A stretch of DNA of 11,132 bases from JBIKVP01 sp044356745 (lineage in GTDB: Bacteria; Pseudomonadota; Alphaproteobacteria; Rhizobiales; Beijerinckiaceae): assembly GCA_044356745.1 (NCBI GenBank), contig JBIKVP010000068.1, forward strand, positions 1 through 11,132. Reading direction: 5' to 3'. Made by a program: the position numbers and the translations under genes. The first letter of the stretch is position 1; the number at the start of each line of letters is the position of its first letter. The notes beneath the pieces are model-generated. The model did not search any database. It was not told the DNA's origin and saw only the letters and a list, made by a program, of their open reading frames with translations. Positions 1 through 7,904 of this stretch are shown in pieces.

Positions 1-114
1 CATCCTTGGCTTCCTGAATACCACTTTTCCGCAAAAAGCACGATTATGGGTTGACCGCCTATCCGATAACTTCAAAATACTTCAGACACCAACTCTTCAA
101 ATGTGAGGGGTATA
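1..114 (-). repeat. Left arm of a 114-bp inverted repeat, probable IS end
   Basis: Bases 1-114 are the exact reverse complement of 11009-11122; base i pairs with 11123-i, and identity stops at base 115. The arm runs off the left edge, so the full element is longer. Its inner end reads GAGGGGTATA. It holds pieces of possible reading frames. On the plus strand an open frame enters from outside and stops at 104-106, just inside the repeat end, as a transposase C-terminus would. On the minus strand bases 1-3 are the ATG of a possible outward ORF with a Shine-Dalgarno motif. I cannot tell which is the transposase frame. Identity and position favour an insertion sequence; no family is assigned. The TA next to the inner end would fit a TA-targeting family such as IS630, but that is only a guess. 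Confidence 0.8.
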
Positions 115-869
115 TACCAATTTTAAAGTCTATACCATTTTTAAAGCCTGACGCAGCAGATACAGCTTTTGCACCCGTTCATTGTGATTTAGACGAAAGC
201 AAACTTCCAGAAAAACCTCGTTTAGGCCCCGACTATTTAGAAGGTCGTAAATTTCAAACGCCTGAAGAAGCGGCACTTTTTGTATCCGATTATATGGCTT
301 CATTACCTAACATTGATGATTTAGAATATGGATACGAACTTAGACAATCCGAGGGTCAATTTGTTTTAGGAAAATCTGTTGAAGGGATGAGTATAGGCGG
401 GCTTGATGGATATAACGCGGTAAATACAGATGGGTCTATTATTTCATGCTCGGAAGAAGATTTTGGCGACATACAATCGGGAGGACATTCTCATCCTAAC
501 TCCAAAGAGCTTGGACGAATATTTTCATGGGGTGATCTGCAATCAACCTATCTCAGTGATCCCATACAAATCGAAATTGATGGGAAAGAAGGCGCTTATA
601 AGTTCGGTAGTCTTTATGATGCGCATACAGGACAAACCTACGCAATTTATTTAAAAGACGGGGTTGAGCCTCCAAATATTTTGTTAGCATCTGGATTATC
701 CAAGCCAGAAGACAGAGAAAAATTTGATGAATGGTTAAAAAAATCTCAAGAAAATGGTGATTTAGTTGTAAAATATTTGGGTGATAACAAAGGTGAAGTT
801 GAGCCCCCTACACTTTCCTTTAGCAGTGGTGGTAATGACCCTAAGAACATTGAAGCTGATGTTACGTAA
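51..869 (+). CDS. DUF4329/JAB-like domain protein, probably 5'-truncated
   Basis: The 272-residue frame opens with TTG at 51, inside the repeat, so the first ~21 residues are repeat-derived and the start is doubtful; the next in-frame ATG is codon 82. Residues ~67-200 resemble the DUF4329 domain found at the C-termini of RHS-type polymorphic toxins: an F-x-TPEEAA opening, LEYG at 91-94, and GHSHP at 145-149, followed by FSWGD at 158-162. E92, H146, H148, S159 and D162 fit a JAMM/JAB-type metal site (E, then HxH-x10-S-x2-D). There is no signal peptide or membrane segment. The gene looks more A+T-rich than its neighbours. The likely history is that a longer gene lost its 5' part when the repeat inserted. 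An intact small gene that uses a start inside the repeat remains possible. The family call is by motif only. Confidence 0.6.
   Translation: MTAYPITSKYFRHQLFKCEGYIPILKSIPFLKPDAADTAFAPVHCDLDESKLPEKPRLGPDYLEGRKFQTPEEAALFVSDYMASLPNIDDLEYGYELRQSEGQFVLGKSVEGMSIGGLDGYNAVNTDGSIISCSEEDFGDIQSGGHSHPNSKELGRIFSWGDLQSTYLSDPIQIEIDGKEGAYKFGSLYDAHTGQTYAIYLKDGVEPPNILLASGLSKPEDREKFDEWLKKSQENGDLVVKYLGDNKGEVEPPTLSFSSGGNDPKNIEADVT
113..148 (+). repeat. Two-copy 18-bp imperfect tandem repeat
   Basis: Copies at 113-130 and 131-148 match at 16 of 18 bases and encode the repeated hexapeptides IPILKS and IPFLKP in frame. The first copy straddles the inner boundary of the inverted repeat. It may be chance, part of the original gene, or a small duplication at the junction. 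Confidence 0.45.
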
Positions 870-938
870 TATACTCCATCAAATGTGGAATAATAAAAGC
901 TTTTCTTCAGTTGCAAAATTCTACACTTTGGTGAAAAA

Positions 939-1694
939 TTGACATCACTTGAAATGCTATCGGGAAAAATTGCTGTTAGAGCGCGCGAAGGTTTTGAGCC
1001 CACTGTTATTTGGCTTGGTGGCTTTCGATCAGATATGATTGCGACAAAAGCAACATATCTTGATCAGTGGGCATGTGAGCGTGGTCAAGCATATGTACGC
1101 TTTGATTATACTGGACACGGAGAATCATCGGGCAATTTTCGGGAAGGCACAATATCTCAATGGCTTCATGATGCCTGTCAGGTGATCAATGCACATGCAA
1201 CTCATGAAACGGTTCTGGTTGGCTCATCCATGGGGGGATGGCTGGCACTTTTAGCTGCGCGATGGTTGAGGCAACATCAGCCTGAAAAAGCCCCTGTAGG
1301 GCTTGTTCTCATCGCACCTGCGGTGGACTTTACACAAAATCTTATGTGGGACACGTTTTCTGACAATATACGTCAAGACATTATGGAGCATGGGGAATGG
1401 CTTCGTCCCTCTGCATACTCGTCTGATCCCACGCCTATTACTCGCGCTTTAATTGAAGATGGCCGCAAGCATTTGTTGCTCAATGATTTAATTGACCCAC
1501 AATGTCCTGTACATATTTTGCAAGGTATGGTGGATTCTGATGTGCCCTATACTCATGCTTTAAAATTGCTTGAGCATCTTCCTGCAACGAATACAACGCT
1601 TACTTTGATCAAAGATGGTGATCATCGTTTATCACGTGATGAAGATTTAAAAATGTTGGTACACGCTGTACAGCGGATGATAAAGCGCGCATGA
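939..1694 (+). CDS. Alpha/beta hydrolase, ABHD10-like serine esterase
   Basis: A 251-residue cytoplasmic alpha/beta hydrolase. The nucleophile elbow is GSSMG at 95-99 (Ser97). GMVDSDVP around 196-203 offers the acid (Asp199 or Asp201) and DGDHR at 226-230 the catalytic His229. FDYTGHGES at 55-63 and the LGGFRSDM segment near 26-33 follow the pattern of ABHD10, a mitochondrial thioesterase/acyl-glucuronide esterase, so a small-acyl esterase or depalmitoylase role is plausible; the substrate is unknown. The start is TTG at 939, preceded by a weak GGTG; in-frame stops at 891 and 894 rule out any longer version with a usual start, and ATG at 954 is the alternative. The gene converges on kup with only 5 bp between the stop codons and no visible terminator. 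Confidence 0.85.
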   Translation: MTSLEMLSGKIAVRAREGFEPTVIWLGGFRSDMIATKATYLDQWACERGQAYVRFDYTGHGESSGNFREGTISQWLHDACQVINAHATHETVLVGSSMGGWLALLAARWLRQHQPEKAPVGLVLIAPAVDFTQNLMWDTFSDNIRQDIMEHGEWLRPSAYSSDPTPITRALIEDGRKHLLLNDLIDPQCPVHILQGMVDSDVPYTHALKLLEHLPATNTTLTLIKDGDHRLSRDEDLKMLVHAVQRMIKRA

Positions 1695-1699
1695 AACGT

Positions 1700-3703
1700 T
1701 TAAATTGTCACCTGTGTTCCCACTTCCACGACGCGGCCAGTAGGGATTTGAAAAAAGTCTGTGGCATCACTGGCCTGTTTAGCTAACCCTATAAACAATT
1801 TGTCTTGCCATATCGGCATTCCAGAATGTTCCGCCATGCGAATAGAACGGCGTGATAGGAAAAACGATGTTGAAGGCATATCAAATTTAAAGCCTGATTT
1901 GCGCAATAATGCTAATCCATGAGGCACATCAGAGCGCTCAACATAGCCATAAGTGATTTCAACCTTCCAGAAATTATCTGCCACCTGCTCAAACCGTGTG
2001 CGCTCATCATCACTCACACGAGGAATATCGAGTGTGCGCACTGTGAGAATAACATTCTTCTCATGAAGCACTTTGTTGTGTTTCAGATTATGCAATAGGG
2101 CAGCTGGAGCGGTGTCAGGATCACTCGTGAGAAAAACTGCCGTGCCTCGAACATGCGCAGGTTTACTCTTGTTGAGCATTCCGATGAGATCAAGTAAGGG
2201 CACATCAGCTTTGCGTGTTTTTTCAAACAGAATGCGTGTACCTTTCATCCATGTGTACATTACAAGAATTAGGAACCCTGCAAGCATCAGCGGCACAAAT
2301 CCACCTTCAAATAATTTAAGCATGTTGGCAGTTAAGAACGCTGATTCAATCACAAAGAAAGGCAGAGTAATTGCAAGAGCCGTCAGAGGATGCCATTTCC
2401 ATGCTTTCCAGATCACGATGAAAGCAAGAATACCCGTGACTATCATTTCGCCTGTCACTGCGATACCATAAGCTGCAGCAAGGTTTGAAGAGTTCTTGAA
2501 CATCAAAACAAGAAATAGAACGCACAACATCAACACCATGTTGACTTTAGGCATATAAATTTGCCCTAAATGCAGCTCAGAGGTATGTCGAATTTCAAGG
2601 CGTGGCAAAATACCCAACTGAACCGCTTGACGGCTGATTGAAAACGCACCTGTTATAACAGCTTGAGATGCGATGACAGTTGCAATTGTCGCGAGCAAAA
2701 CAACAGGGAGCAATGCCCAATCGGGTGCCATCAAGAAAAAAGGATTTTTCATTGTTTCAGGGCGTTCAATCACGATTGCCGCTTGCCCGAGATAGTTGAT
2801 AGCAAGGCATGGAAACACAACAAATGTCCATGCATAGCGAATGGGATTGCGGCCAAAATGGCCAAGATCCGCATACAGTGCTTCTGCTCCTGTTACGGCA
2901 AGAAAAACGGCTCCGAGTGCAATCAAGCCGCCTGCACCGTGCGATGATAAATATAAAATACCATAATACGGGTTAAAAGCGTTTAGTACTTCCCAATGGT
3001 TGAGAATATGAGGCACGGCCATCACCGCCATTGTCACAAACCATACGAGTGTAATCGGACCGAAAAACGTAGCCATTTTTCCTGTACCTCGGCTTTGTAC
3101 GAGAAACAGTCCAATAATGATCGACACTGTAATGGGAAGCACATATGGTTCAAACTGTGGTGTAACGAGTTTTAACCCCTCTACGGCGGATAGCACCGAA
3201 ATAGCGGGCGTAATCACAGCATCCCCATAAAAAAGGGCAGCTCCTGTTACACCTAAAGCAAAAATTACAGGAGAACTTCTCCCTACGACTTTGCGCGCAA
3301 GTGCCATCAAAGAGAGTGTGCCTCCCTCGCCGTTGTTATCGGCGCGGAGCAATAAAATGACATATTTCACCGTCACTATGAGAATCAGTGCCCACAAAAT
3401 GAGAGAGAGAACGCCATAAATTTCTGTGAGTTCAACCACACCATCATCATTTGCGGTATGAAGTGCCTCGCGAAATGCATAAAGTGGGCTGGTTCCGATA
3501 TCGCCATAAACAACGCCAATCGCGCCAACTGTTAAAGCTGCAACAGAGGCTTTTGCATGTCCACCATGTGAAGATTGTTCATGTGCGTCGGCACAATTTT
3601 CATGTGTCTGTACGACATCACATAGTGGTTTTTCAGTCGCAACAGCCTCTTGCGAAGCGCTATCCCCTTTTTGAACGGGCGGCGTAACAGGATCAGAAGG
3701 CAT
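1700..3703 (-). CDS. kup: Low-affinity potassium transporter Kup
   Basis: A Kup/HAK/KT family K+ importer of the inner membrane, probably K+/H+ symport. The signature VVYGDIGTSPLYAF lies at about residues 68-81 (counted from the upstream ATG), at the start of the first membrane segment. About a dozen hydrophobic segments follow to near residue 500, then a soluble C-terminal part. A 50-60-residue hydrophilic N-terminal extension rich in His and Glu precedes the first segment. I place the start at ATG 3703 because GGAG lies 6 bases upstream; another in-frame ATG at 3715 adds four residues but has no Shine-Dalgarno motif. The length of 667 residues is usual for the family. It has 189 bp of upstream non-coding DNA and so probably its own promoter. 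Confidence 0.95.
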   Translation of the reverse strand: MPSDPVTPPVQKGDSASQEAVATEKPLCDVVQTHENCADAHEQSSHGGHAKASVAALTVGAIGVVYGDIGTSPLYAFREALHTANDDGVVELTEIYGVLSLILWALILIVTVKYVILLLRADNNGEGGTLSLMALARKVVGRSSPVIFALGVTGAALFYGDAVITPAISVLSAVEGLKLVTPQFEPYVLPITVSIIIGLFLVQSRGTGKMATFFGPITLVWFVTMAVMAVPHILNHWEVLNAFNPYYGILYLSSHGAGGLIALGAVFLAVTGAEALYADLGHFGRNPIRYAWTFVVFPCLAINYLGQAAIVIERPETMKNPFFLMAPDWALLPVVLLATIATVIASQAVITGAFSISRQAVQLGILPRLEIRHTSELHLGQIYMPKVNMVLMLCVLFLVLMFKNSSNLAAAYGIAVTGEMIVTGILAFIVIWKAWKWHPLTALAITLPFFVIESAFLTANMLKLFEGGFVPLMLAGFLILVMYTWMKGTRILFEKTRKADVPLLDLIGMLNKSKPAHVRGTAVFLTSDPDTAPAALLHNLKHNKVLHEKNVILTVRTLDIPRVSDDERTRFEQVADNFWKVEITYGYVERSDVPHGLALLRKSGFKFDMPSTSFFLSRRSIRMAEHSGMPIWQDKLFIGLAKQASDATDFFQIPTGRVVEVGTQVTI

Positions 3704-3892
3704 ATAAGGCTCCATTGCAACAATCAGGATGCAAAACTGAGACGCATGAATGGCGTTTTTGGCTTAATTTTTTTATGTCGTTTGACATTACAAATCTCTC
3801 GCCCAATCTCTTACCCGACCTGTCGAAGTCTTGCGGTCTAGCACACTTTCATCGCAGCGTAAAAGAGGGGTTACAGTACCTTAACATAAATC
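3704..3892. other. Intergenic region between ispG and kup
   Basis: This 189-bp gap should hold the kup promoter, but I cannot pick convincing -35 and -10 boxes. A small dyad, ATGTC-GTTT-GACAT, sits at 3775-3788 next to an A/T run. No clear terminator for ispG is seen. Confidence 0.35.
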
Positions 3893-5167
3893 TTATGTTC
3901 CATAACGACGCTCGATATAATCAGCAACAAGCGCTTTAAAATCATCAGCAATGGTTGCTCCACGCAACACAAGCGCTTTTTGACCATCAATAAACACAGG
4001 TGCTGCGGGGCTTTCCCCTGTTCCAGGGAGTGAAATGCCAATATCGGCATGTTTAGACTCTCCTGGCCCGTTCACAATGCAACCCATGACAGCTACATTA
4101 AGTGCTTCAACACCAGCATAACGCGTTTTCCATTCTGGCATGGATGCGCTGATCCAGTTCTGAATATCGCGTGCCAATTCTTGAAACACAGTTGATGTCG
4201 TGCGCCCACATCCAGGACATGCTGCAACAAGCGGAACAAAGGTGCGAAAACCCATTGTCTGAAGGAGCTCTTGAGCTGCTTTGACTTCGATGGTGCGATC
4301 CCCATTGGGTTCAGGCGTTAATGAGAAGCGGATCGTATCGCCAATCCCTTCCTGTAATAAAACCCCTAAAGCAGCCGAGGAAGCAACAATCCCTTTTGAT
4401 CCCATACCCGCTTCGGTTAGCCCTAAGTGCAGTGCGTAATCTGAGCGTCGTGAAAGAGCACGATAAACACTGATTAAGTCCTGCACATTTGAGACTTTGG
4501 CTGAGAGAATAATCTGAGAGCGGGGCAGACCAAGCTCCTCTGCTCGGGCGGCTGAGAGCAGTGCTGATTGCACCATCGCCTCGCGGGTTATCGCGCGCGC
4601 CTCTTTGGGGGCATTGCTTCGTGCATTTTCATCCATGAGATGCGTGAGCAATTCCTGATCAAGCGATCCCCAGTTTGCTCCGATGCGCACCGCTTTGTGA
4701 TGCAACAAGGCCTGTTCAATAATGGCCGAAAACTGGCGATCTTTTTTGTCTTTAAAGCCCACATTTCCCGGATTAATGCGATATTTTGCTAAACTTTTCG
4801 CGCACTCAGGATAGTTGGCTAATAATGTATGGCCGTTGTAGTGAAAATCACCGACCAAAGGTACACTGACTCCCTGTTTAAGCAGCTTATCATAAATATA
4901 AGGCACTGCGGCAGCGGCTTCATCACGATCAACCGTAATCCGCACGATTTCGGATCCTGCTCTGGCAAGTGCAGCAACCTGTTTAACGGTTCCATCAATA
5001 TCAGCAGTGTCGGTATTGGTCATCGATTGAACCACGATGGGTGCACCGCCTCCCACGCGCACATCACCCACATTAACACCAACGGTTATGATGCGCGGGG
5101 TAGGGGCAGCGTAATCAACATCTGTTTGTAGCGGTTTAAAAAATGAGGAAGCCTCGGTGAGAGTCAC
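3893..5167 (-). CDS. ispG: 4-hydroxy-3-methylbut-2-enyl diphosphate synthase IspG (GcpE)
   Basis: IspG converts 2-C-methyl-erythritol 2,4-cyclodiphosphate to HMBPP, the penultimate step of the MEP isoprenoid pathway, using a [4Fe-4S] cluster. The 424-residue protein begins with an N-terminal TIM-barrel part (VQSMTNTDTAD at 46-56, then INPGNVG at 131-137). The C-terminal cluster-binding part carries ACPGCGR at 316-322 and GCIVNGPGES at 362-371. The expected cluster ligands are Cys317, Cys320, Cys363 and Glu370, all present. The start is GTG, supported by AGGA (5175-5178 on the plus strand) with a 7-base spacer. It lies 31 bp after the zur-like stop in the same orientation, so the two are probably cotranscribed. 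The length is typical for the alphaproteobacterial form. Confidence 0.96.
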   Translation of the reverse strand: MTLTEASSFFKPLQTDVDYAAPTPRIITVGVNVGDVRVGGGAPIVVQSMTNTDTADIDGTVKQVAALARAGSEIVRITVDRDEAAAAVPYIYDKLLKQGVSVPLVGDFHYNGHTLLANYPECAKSLAKYRINPGNVGFKDKKDRQFSAIIEQALLHHKAVRIGANWGSLDQELLTHLMDENARSNAPKEARAITREAMVQSALLSAARAEELGLPRSQIILSAKVSNVQDLISVYRALSRRSDYALHLGLTEAGMGSKGIVASSAALGVLLQEGIGDTIRFSLTPEPNGDRTIEVKAAQELLQTMGFRTFVPLVAACPGCGRTTSTVFQELARDIQNWISASMPEWKTRYAGVEALNVAVMGCIVNGPGESKHADIGISLPGTGESPAAPVFIDGQKALVLRGATIADDFKALVADYIERRYGT

Positions 5168-5198
5168 GGTGTTTTCCTGTCAGTAACCAATTTTTCCA

Positions 5199-5744
5199 TT
5201 ACGCTAGTGAGCGACAGTGCCCACAAAGTCCCGAAAATTCAAGCACATGCGTGCGAACAGCAAAACCATTTTTTGTCATCACATTTTGAATTTGAGCGTG
5301 TACATGAGGGGCGGGAATTTCATCGACCCCACCACATTGATCACAGATCATGAAAATCACTTGTTCTTTTAATGTGGTTTTATCCGAATAATCATTGGTC
5401 TGATGTGTATGAGTACAAGCGACATAAGCATTGCGTGTTTCAAGTTTATGCACAAAGCCGTGTTCAACAAGAAAATCAAGGGCACGATAAATTGTTACAG
5501 GCGCAATGATTTTCCCATGACGCTGACTGATTTTCTCAAGTAAATCATACGCTCCTATCGGCTGATGATGATCAAGAAGCACATGAGCAACTTCGCGGCG
5601 CATCGTCGTAAAGCGCAGACCGCGTAATTCGCATTGCTCTATCATCGCTTGAAGCATCGCATCCTTATTATTCGCGCGGTTTATCACGTGTGCACATTCA
5701 CCTATGTGTTGTTTTGCATGCTGAGTATGATGGCCTGTCTTCAT
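5199..5744 (-). CDS. zur: Fur-family metalloregulator, Zur-like
   Basis: A 181-residue DNA-binding regulator of the Fur superfamily. A winged-helix part at ~30-105 includes RFTTMRREVAHVLLD and the recognition-helix pattern VTIYRALDFL at 83-92. The dimerisation part has CDQCG (Cys134, Cys137) and CGHC (Cys174, Cys177), the two CxxC pairs of the structural zinc site. NAYVAC at 105-110 and HTH at 112-114 supply likely regulatory-zinc ligands, as in Zur. The pattern 'HKLETRNAYVAC' favours Zur (zinc-dependent repressor) over Fur or Mur, but the metal is inferred. The first ~25 residues are a His-rich extension with four His in the first thirteen residues. ATG at 5744 has only a weak AGG upstream. 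It follows the rpsA terminator and lies just ahead of ispG. Confidence 0.85.
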   Translation of the reverse strand: MKTGHHTQHAKQHIGECAHVINRANNKDAMLQAMIEQCELRGLRFTTMRREVAHVLLDHHQPIGAYDLLEKISQRHGKIIAPVTIYRALDFLVEHGFVHKLETRNAYVACTHTHQTNDYSDKTTLKEQVIFMICDQCGGVDEIPAPHVHAQIQNVMTKNGFAVRTHVLEFSGLCGHCRSLA

Positions 5745-5805
5745 GGGAGCTAACCTGACACACGATTATCAAAATACAAAATAAAGAATGTTCTTAGCTC
5801 AATTC

Positions 5806-5833
5806 AATAAAAAAGGGGACTTGCGCCCCCTTT
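5806..5833 (-). terminator. Rho-independent terminator of rpsA
   Basis: Read on the minus strand, AAAGGGG and CCCCTTT form a 7-bp perfect stem (5827-5833 with 5812-5818) closing an 8-base loop, followed by a run of six T and then ATT. It begins about 22 bases after the rpsA stop codon and separates rpsA from the zur-ispG unit. Confidence 0.9.
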
Positions 5834-5855
5834 ACTTACTCGCTTGCTAAGTAGC

Positions 5856-7559
5856 TTATTTCTTTTCTCCAGCTTTTTTAAGAGCGGCGCCAAGAATATC
5901 ACCCAAAGATGCACCGCTATCAGATGAGCCGAATTGTGCAATCGCTTCTTTCTCTTCTGCAACTTCAAGTGCTTTGACAGAAAGCTGAACGCGACGTGCT
6001 TTACGATCAAACTGAATGACACGTGCATCAAGTTTTTCACCTGTAGCAAAACGATCAGGACGTTGATCTTCACGATCTTTCGCCAACTCGTTGCGCTTGA
6101 TGAAGGTACTGATGTCAGTATCAACGATTTTCACTTCGATGCCGCCATCTTTCACTTCAAGCACTTCACATGTGACAACTTGACCTTTTTTCAACTCGTC
6201 GCTTTCAGCGAAAGGATCGTTGGCAACTTGCTTCACACCCAAAGAGATGCGTTCTTTTTCGACATCAATATCAAGAACTTGAGCGCGAACAATGTCGCCC
6301 TTCTTGTACTCATCAATGACTTGCTCGCCCGGACGGTTCCAATCAAGATCGGACAAGTGAACCATGCCGTCAATGTCATTATCAAGGCCAACGAATAAAC
6401 CAAATTCTGTCTTATTCTTAACTTCGCCTTCAATGACAGCGCCCACAGGATTGGCCTGCGCGAACACTTCCCATGGATTTTGAGTAGCCTGTTTAAGGCC
6501 AAGCGAAATACGGCGCTTTGATGCATCAACTTCCAGAACCACCACTTCAACTTCCTGAGAAGAAGCAACGATTTTGCCAGGATGTACGTTCTTTTTCGTC
6601 CATGACATTTCCGAAACGTGTATCAGACCTTCGATACCAGGTTCCAGCTCAACGAATGCACCATATTCAGTGATGTTTGTAATGCGACCTTTGAGGCGAT
6701 TATCAACCGGATAACGCCCTTCAATACCATCCCAAGGATCAGATTGCAGCTGCTTGATACCAAGCGAAATGCGGTGTGTCTCTTGGTTGATTTTAATGAT
6801 CTTCACTTTGACGCTTTGACCAATGTTGACCACTTCAGATGGATGATTGACGCGCTTCCATGCCATATCAGTGACGTGAAGTAGGCCATCAATGCCGCCT
6901 AAATCAACGAATGCACCATATTCAGTGATGTTTTTAACAACACCATCAACGGTCTGACCCTCTTCAAGATTTGCCACCATTTCTGAACGGGCTTCAGCGC
7001 GTGTTTCTTCAAGCACAGAACGACGTGACACAACGATGTTGCCACGACGGCGATCCATTTTCAAAATCTGGAAAGGTTGCAACACGCCCATGAGTGGACC
7101 TACATCGCGCACAGGACGAATATCAACCTGTGAGCGCGGCAAGAACGCCACAGCGCCATCAAGATCAACTGTGTATCCCCCTTTGACAGTGTTAAAGATT
7201 GAGCCATTCACGCGCTCGGCATTTTCAAAGGCGCGCTCCAGTTTAACCCAGCTCTCTTCACGACGGGCTTTATCACGGCTAATTACCGCTTCACCTAATG
7301 CGTTTTCAATGCGCTCTAGGTAAACCTCAACGGTATCACCGACTTTAACGGTCTGATCACGGTTTGGACCAGCAAATTCTTTAAGCGCAACGCGCCCTTC
7401 GGTTTTCATCCCGATATCAATAACAGCGACATCTTTCTCGATGGCGACAACTTTACCTTTAACAACAGAACCTTCCTGATTGTCTGAGCGCGAAAACGAT
7501 TCTTGAAGCAGCGCGGCAAAATCATCAGCGGAAGGCATTTTTTGTGCAGTAGACGACAT
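5856..7559 (-). CDS. rpsA: 30S ribosomal protein S1
   Basis: S1 helps the 30S subunit bind and unfold mRNA during translation initiation. The 567-residue protein has six S1/OB-fold repeats at roughly 31-97, 117-181, 202-270, 287-357, 374-444 and 459-530. Repeats 3 and 4 carry the clearest signature (NITEYGAFVDL...GLLHVTDMAW and NITEYGAFVEL...GLIHVSEMSW). The acidic/Ser-rich tail ends in KKAGEKK. Length and sequence match alphaproteobacterial S1. ATG at 7559 has a strong AGGAG six bases upstream. The gene stands alone here: neither cmk upstream nor ihfB downstream, its common partners, is present. A structured leader (7575-7630) suggests post-transcriptional control. Confidence 0.98.
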   Translation of the reverse strand: MSSTAQKMPSADDFAALLQESFSRSDNQEGSVVKGKVVAIEKDVAVIDIGMKTEGRVALKEFAGPNRDQTVKVGDTVEVYLERIENALGEAVISRDKARREESWVKLERAFENAERVNGSIFNTVKGGYTVDLDGAVAFLPRSQVDIRPVRDVGPLMGVLQPFQILKMDRRRGNIVVSRRSVLEETRAEARSEMVANLEEGQTVDGVVKNITEYGAFVDLGGIDGLLHVTDMAWKRVNHPSEVVNIGQSVKVKIIKINQETHRISLGIKQLQSDPWDGIEGRYPVDNRLKGRITNITEYGAFVELEPGIEGLIHVSEMSWTKKNVHPGKIVASSQEVEVVVLEVDASKRRISLGLKQATQNPWEVFAQANPVGAVIEGEVKNKTEFGLFVGLDNDIDGMVHLSDLDWNRPGEQVIDEYKKGDIVRAQVLDIDVEKERISLGVKQVANDPFAESDELKKGQVVTCEVLEVKDGGIEVKIVDTDISTFIKRNELAKDREDQRPDRFATGEKLDARVIQFDRKARRVQLSVKALEVAEEKEAIAQFGSSDSGASLGDILGAALKKAGEKK

Positions 7560-7574
7560 TCAAAACTCCTAATG

Positions 7575-7630
7575 GGTGCAACGCACCAGTCCGGCGGTTA
7601 GTGTTAATCATGCGATAAGACTGTAGTCTT
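7575..7630 (-). promoter_or_regulatory. Structured 5' leader of rpsA
   Basis: In the mRNA sense two perfect hairpins precede rpsA: AAGAC-TACA-GTCTT (7617-7630) and GGTGC-GTT-GCACC (7575-7587). The second ends 4 bases before the AGGAG ribosome-binding site. S1 is known in E. coli to repress its own translation through leader hairpins; a similar control here is inferred from position only. Confidence 0.5.
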
Positions 7631-7900
7631 CACGTTGCTAACTTTAATAATAATGAAAATTAGGCCGGATCACGTGCATCAAAACAGATATCGCACACGC
7701 AAATCTTTACGAGATGCATGATTGCGCACACATACGCTAAATTCAATATTTATACAATGGGTTGTGTCATGACTTTGCACGATTGAAATGAAGAGAAAAA
7801 TTATAGCCACTAAATGGGTGTCATAAAAATGTTATATTTATCAAAGCGTTGAAAAATTTTCTAAAAAAAAATCATTGCATGTGATCTATTCATTATTTTA
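7631..7900. other. A+T-rich non-coding stretch upstream of rpsA
   Basis: Part of a 470-bp gap between rpsA and nadA. It must contain the rpsA promoter (minus strand) and probably that of the candidate sRNA (plus strand). Several -10-like TATAAA/TTATAT strings occur, but I see no well-spaced -35/-10 pair. No tRNA, repeat or convincing ORF is seen. Confidence 0.4.
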
Positions 7901-7904
7901 TTGC

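Noticed and set aside
2073..2947. Plus-strand ORFs inside kup
   Set aside because: They are antisense to a fully conserved transporter and have no domain or start signal of their own.
3704..3715. Kup start at the upstream ATG (3715)
   Set aside because: No Shine-Dalgarno motif precedes it, whereas GGAG stands 6 bases before the ATG at 3703.
3775..3788. ATGTC-GTTT-GACAT dyad before kup as an operator or riboswitch element
   Set aside because: Five-base arms in A+T-rich DNA are expected by chance, and no larger conserved fold surrounds it.
5784..5795. AAGAA-TG-TTCTT dyad upstream of the zur-like gene as a Zur box
   Set aside because: The arms are only 5 bp and do not resemble the known TGTTATA-type Zur palindromes; too short to claim an operator.
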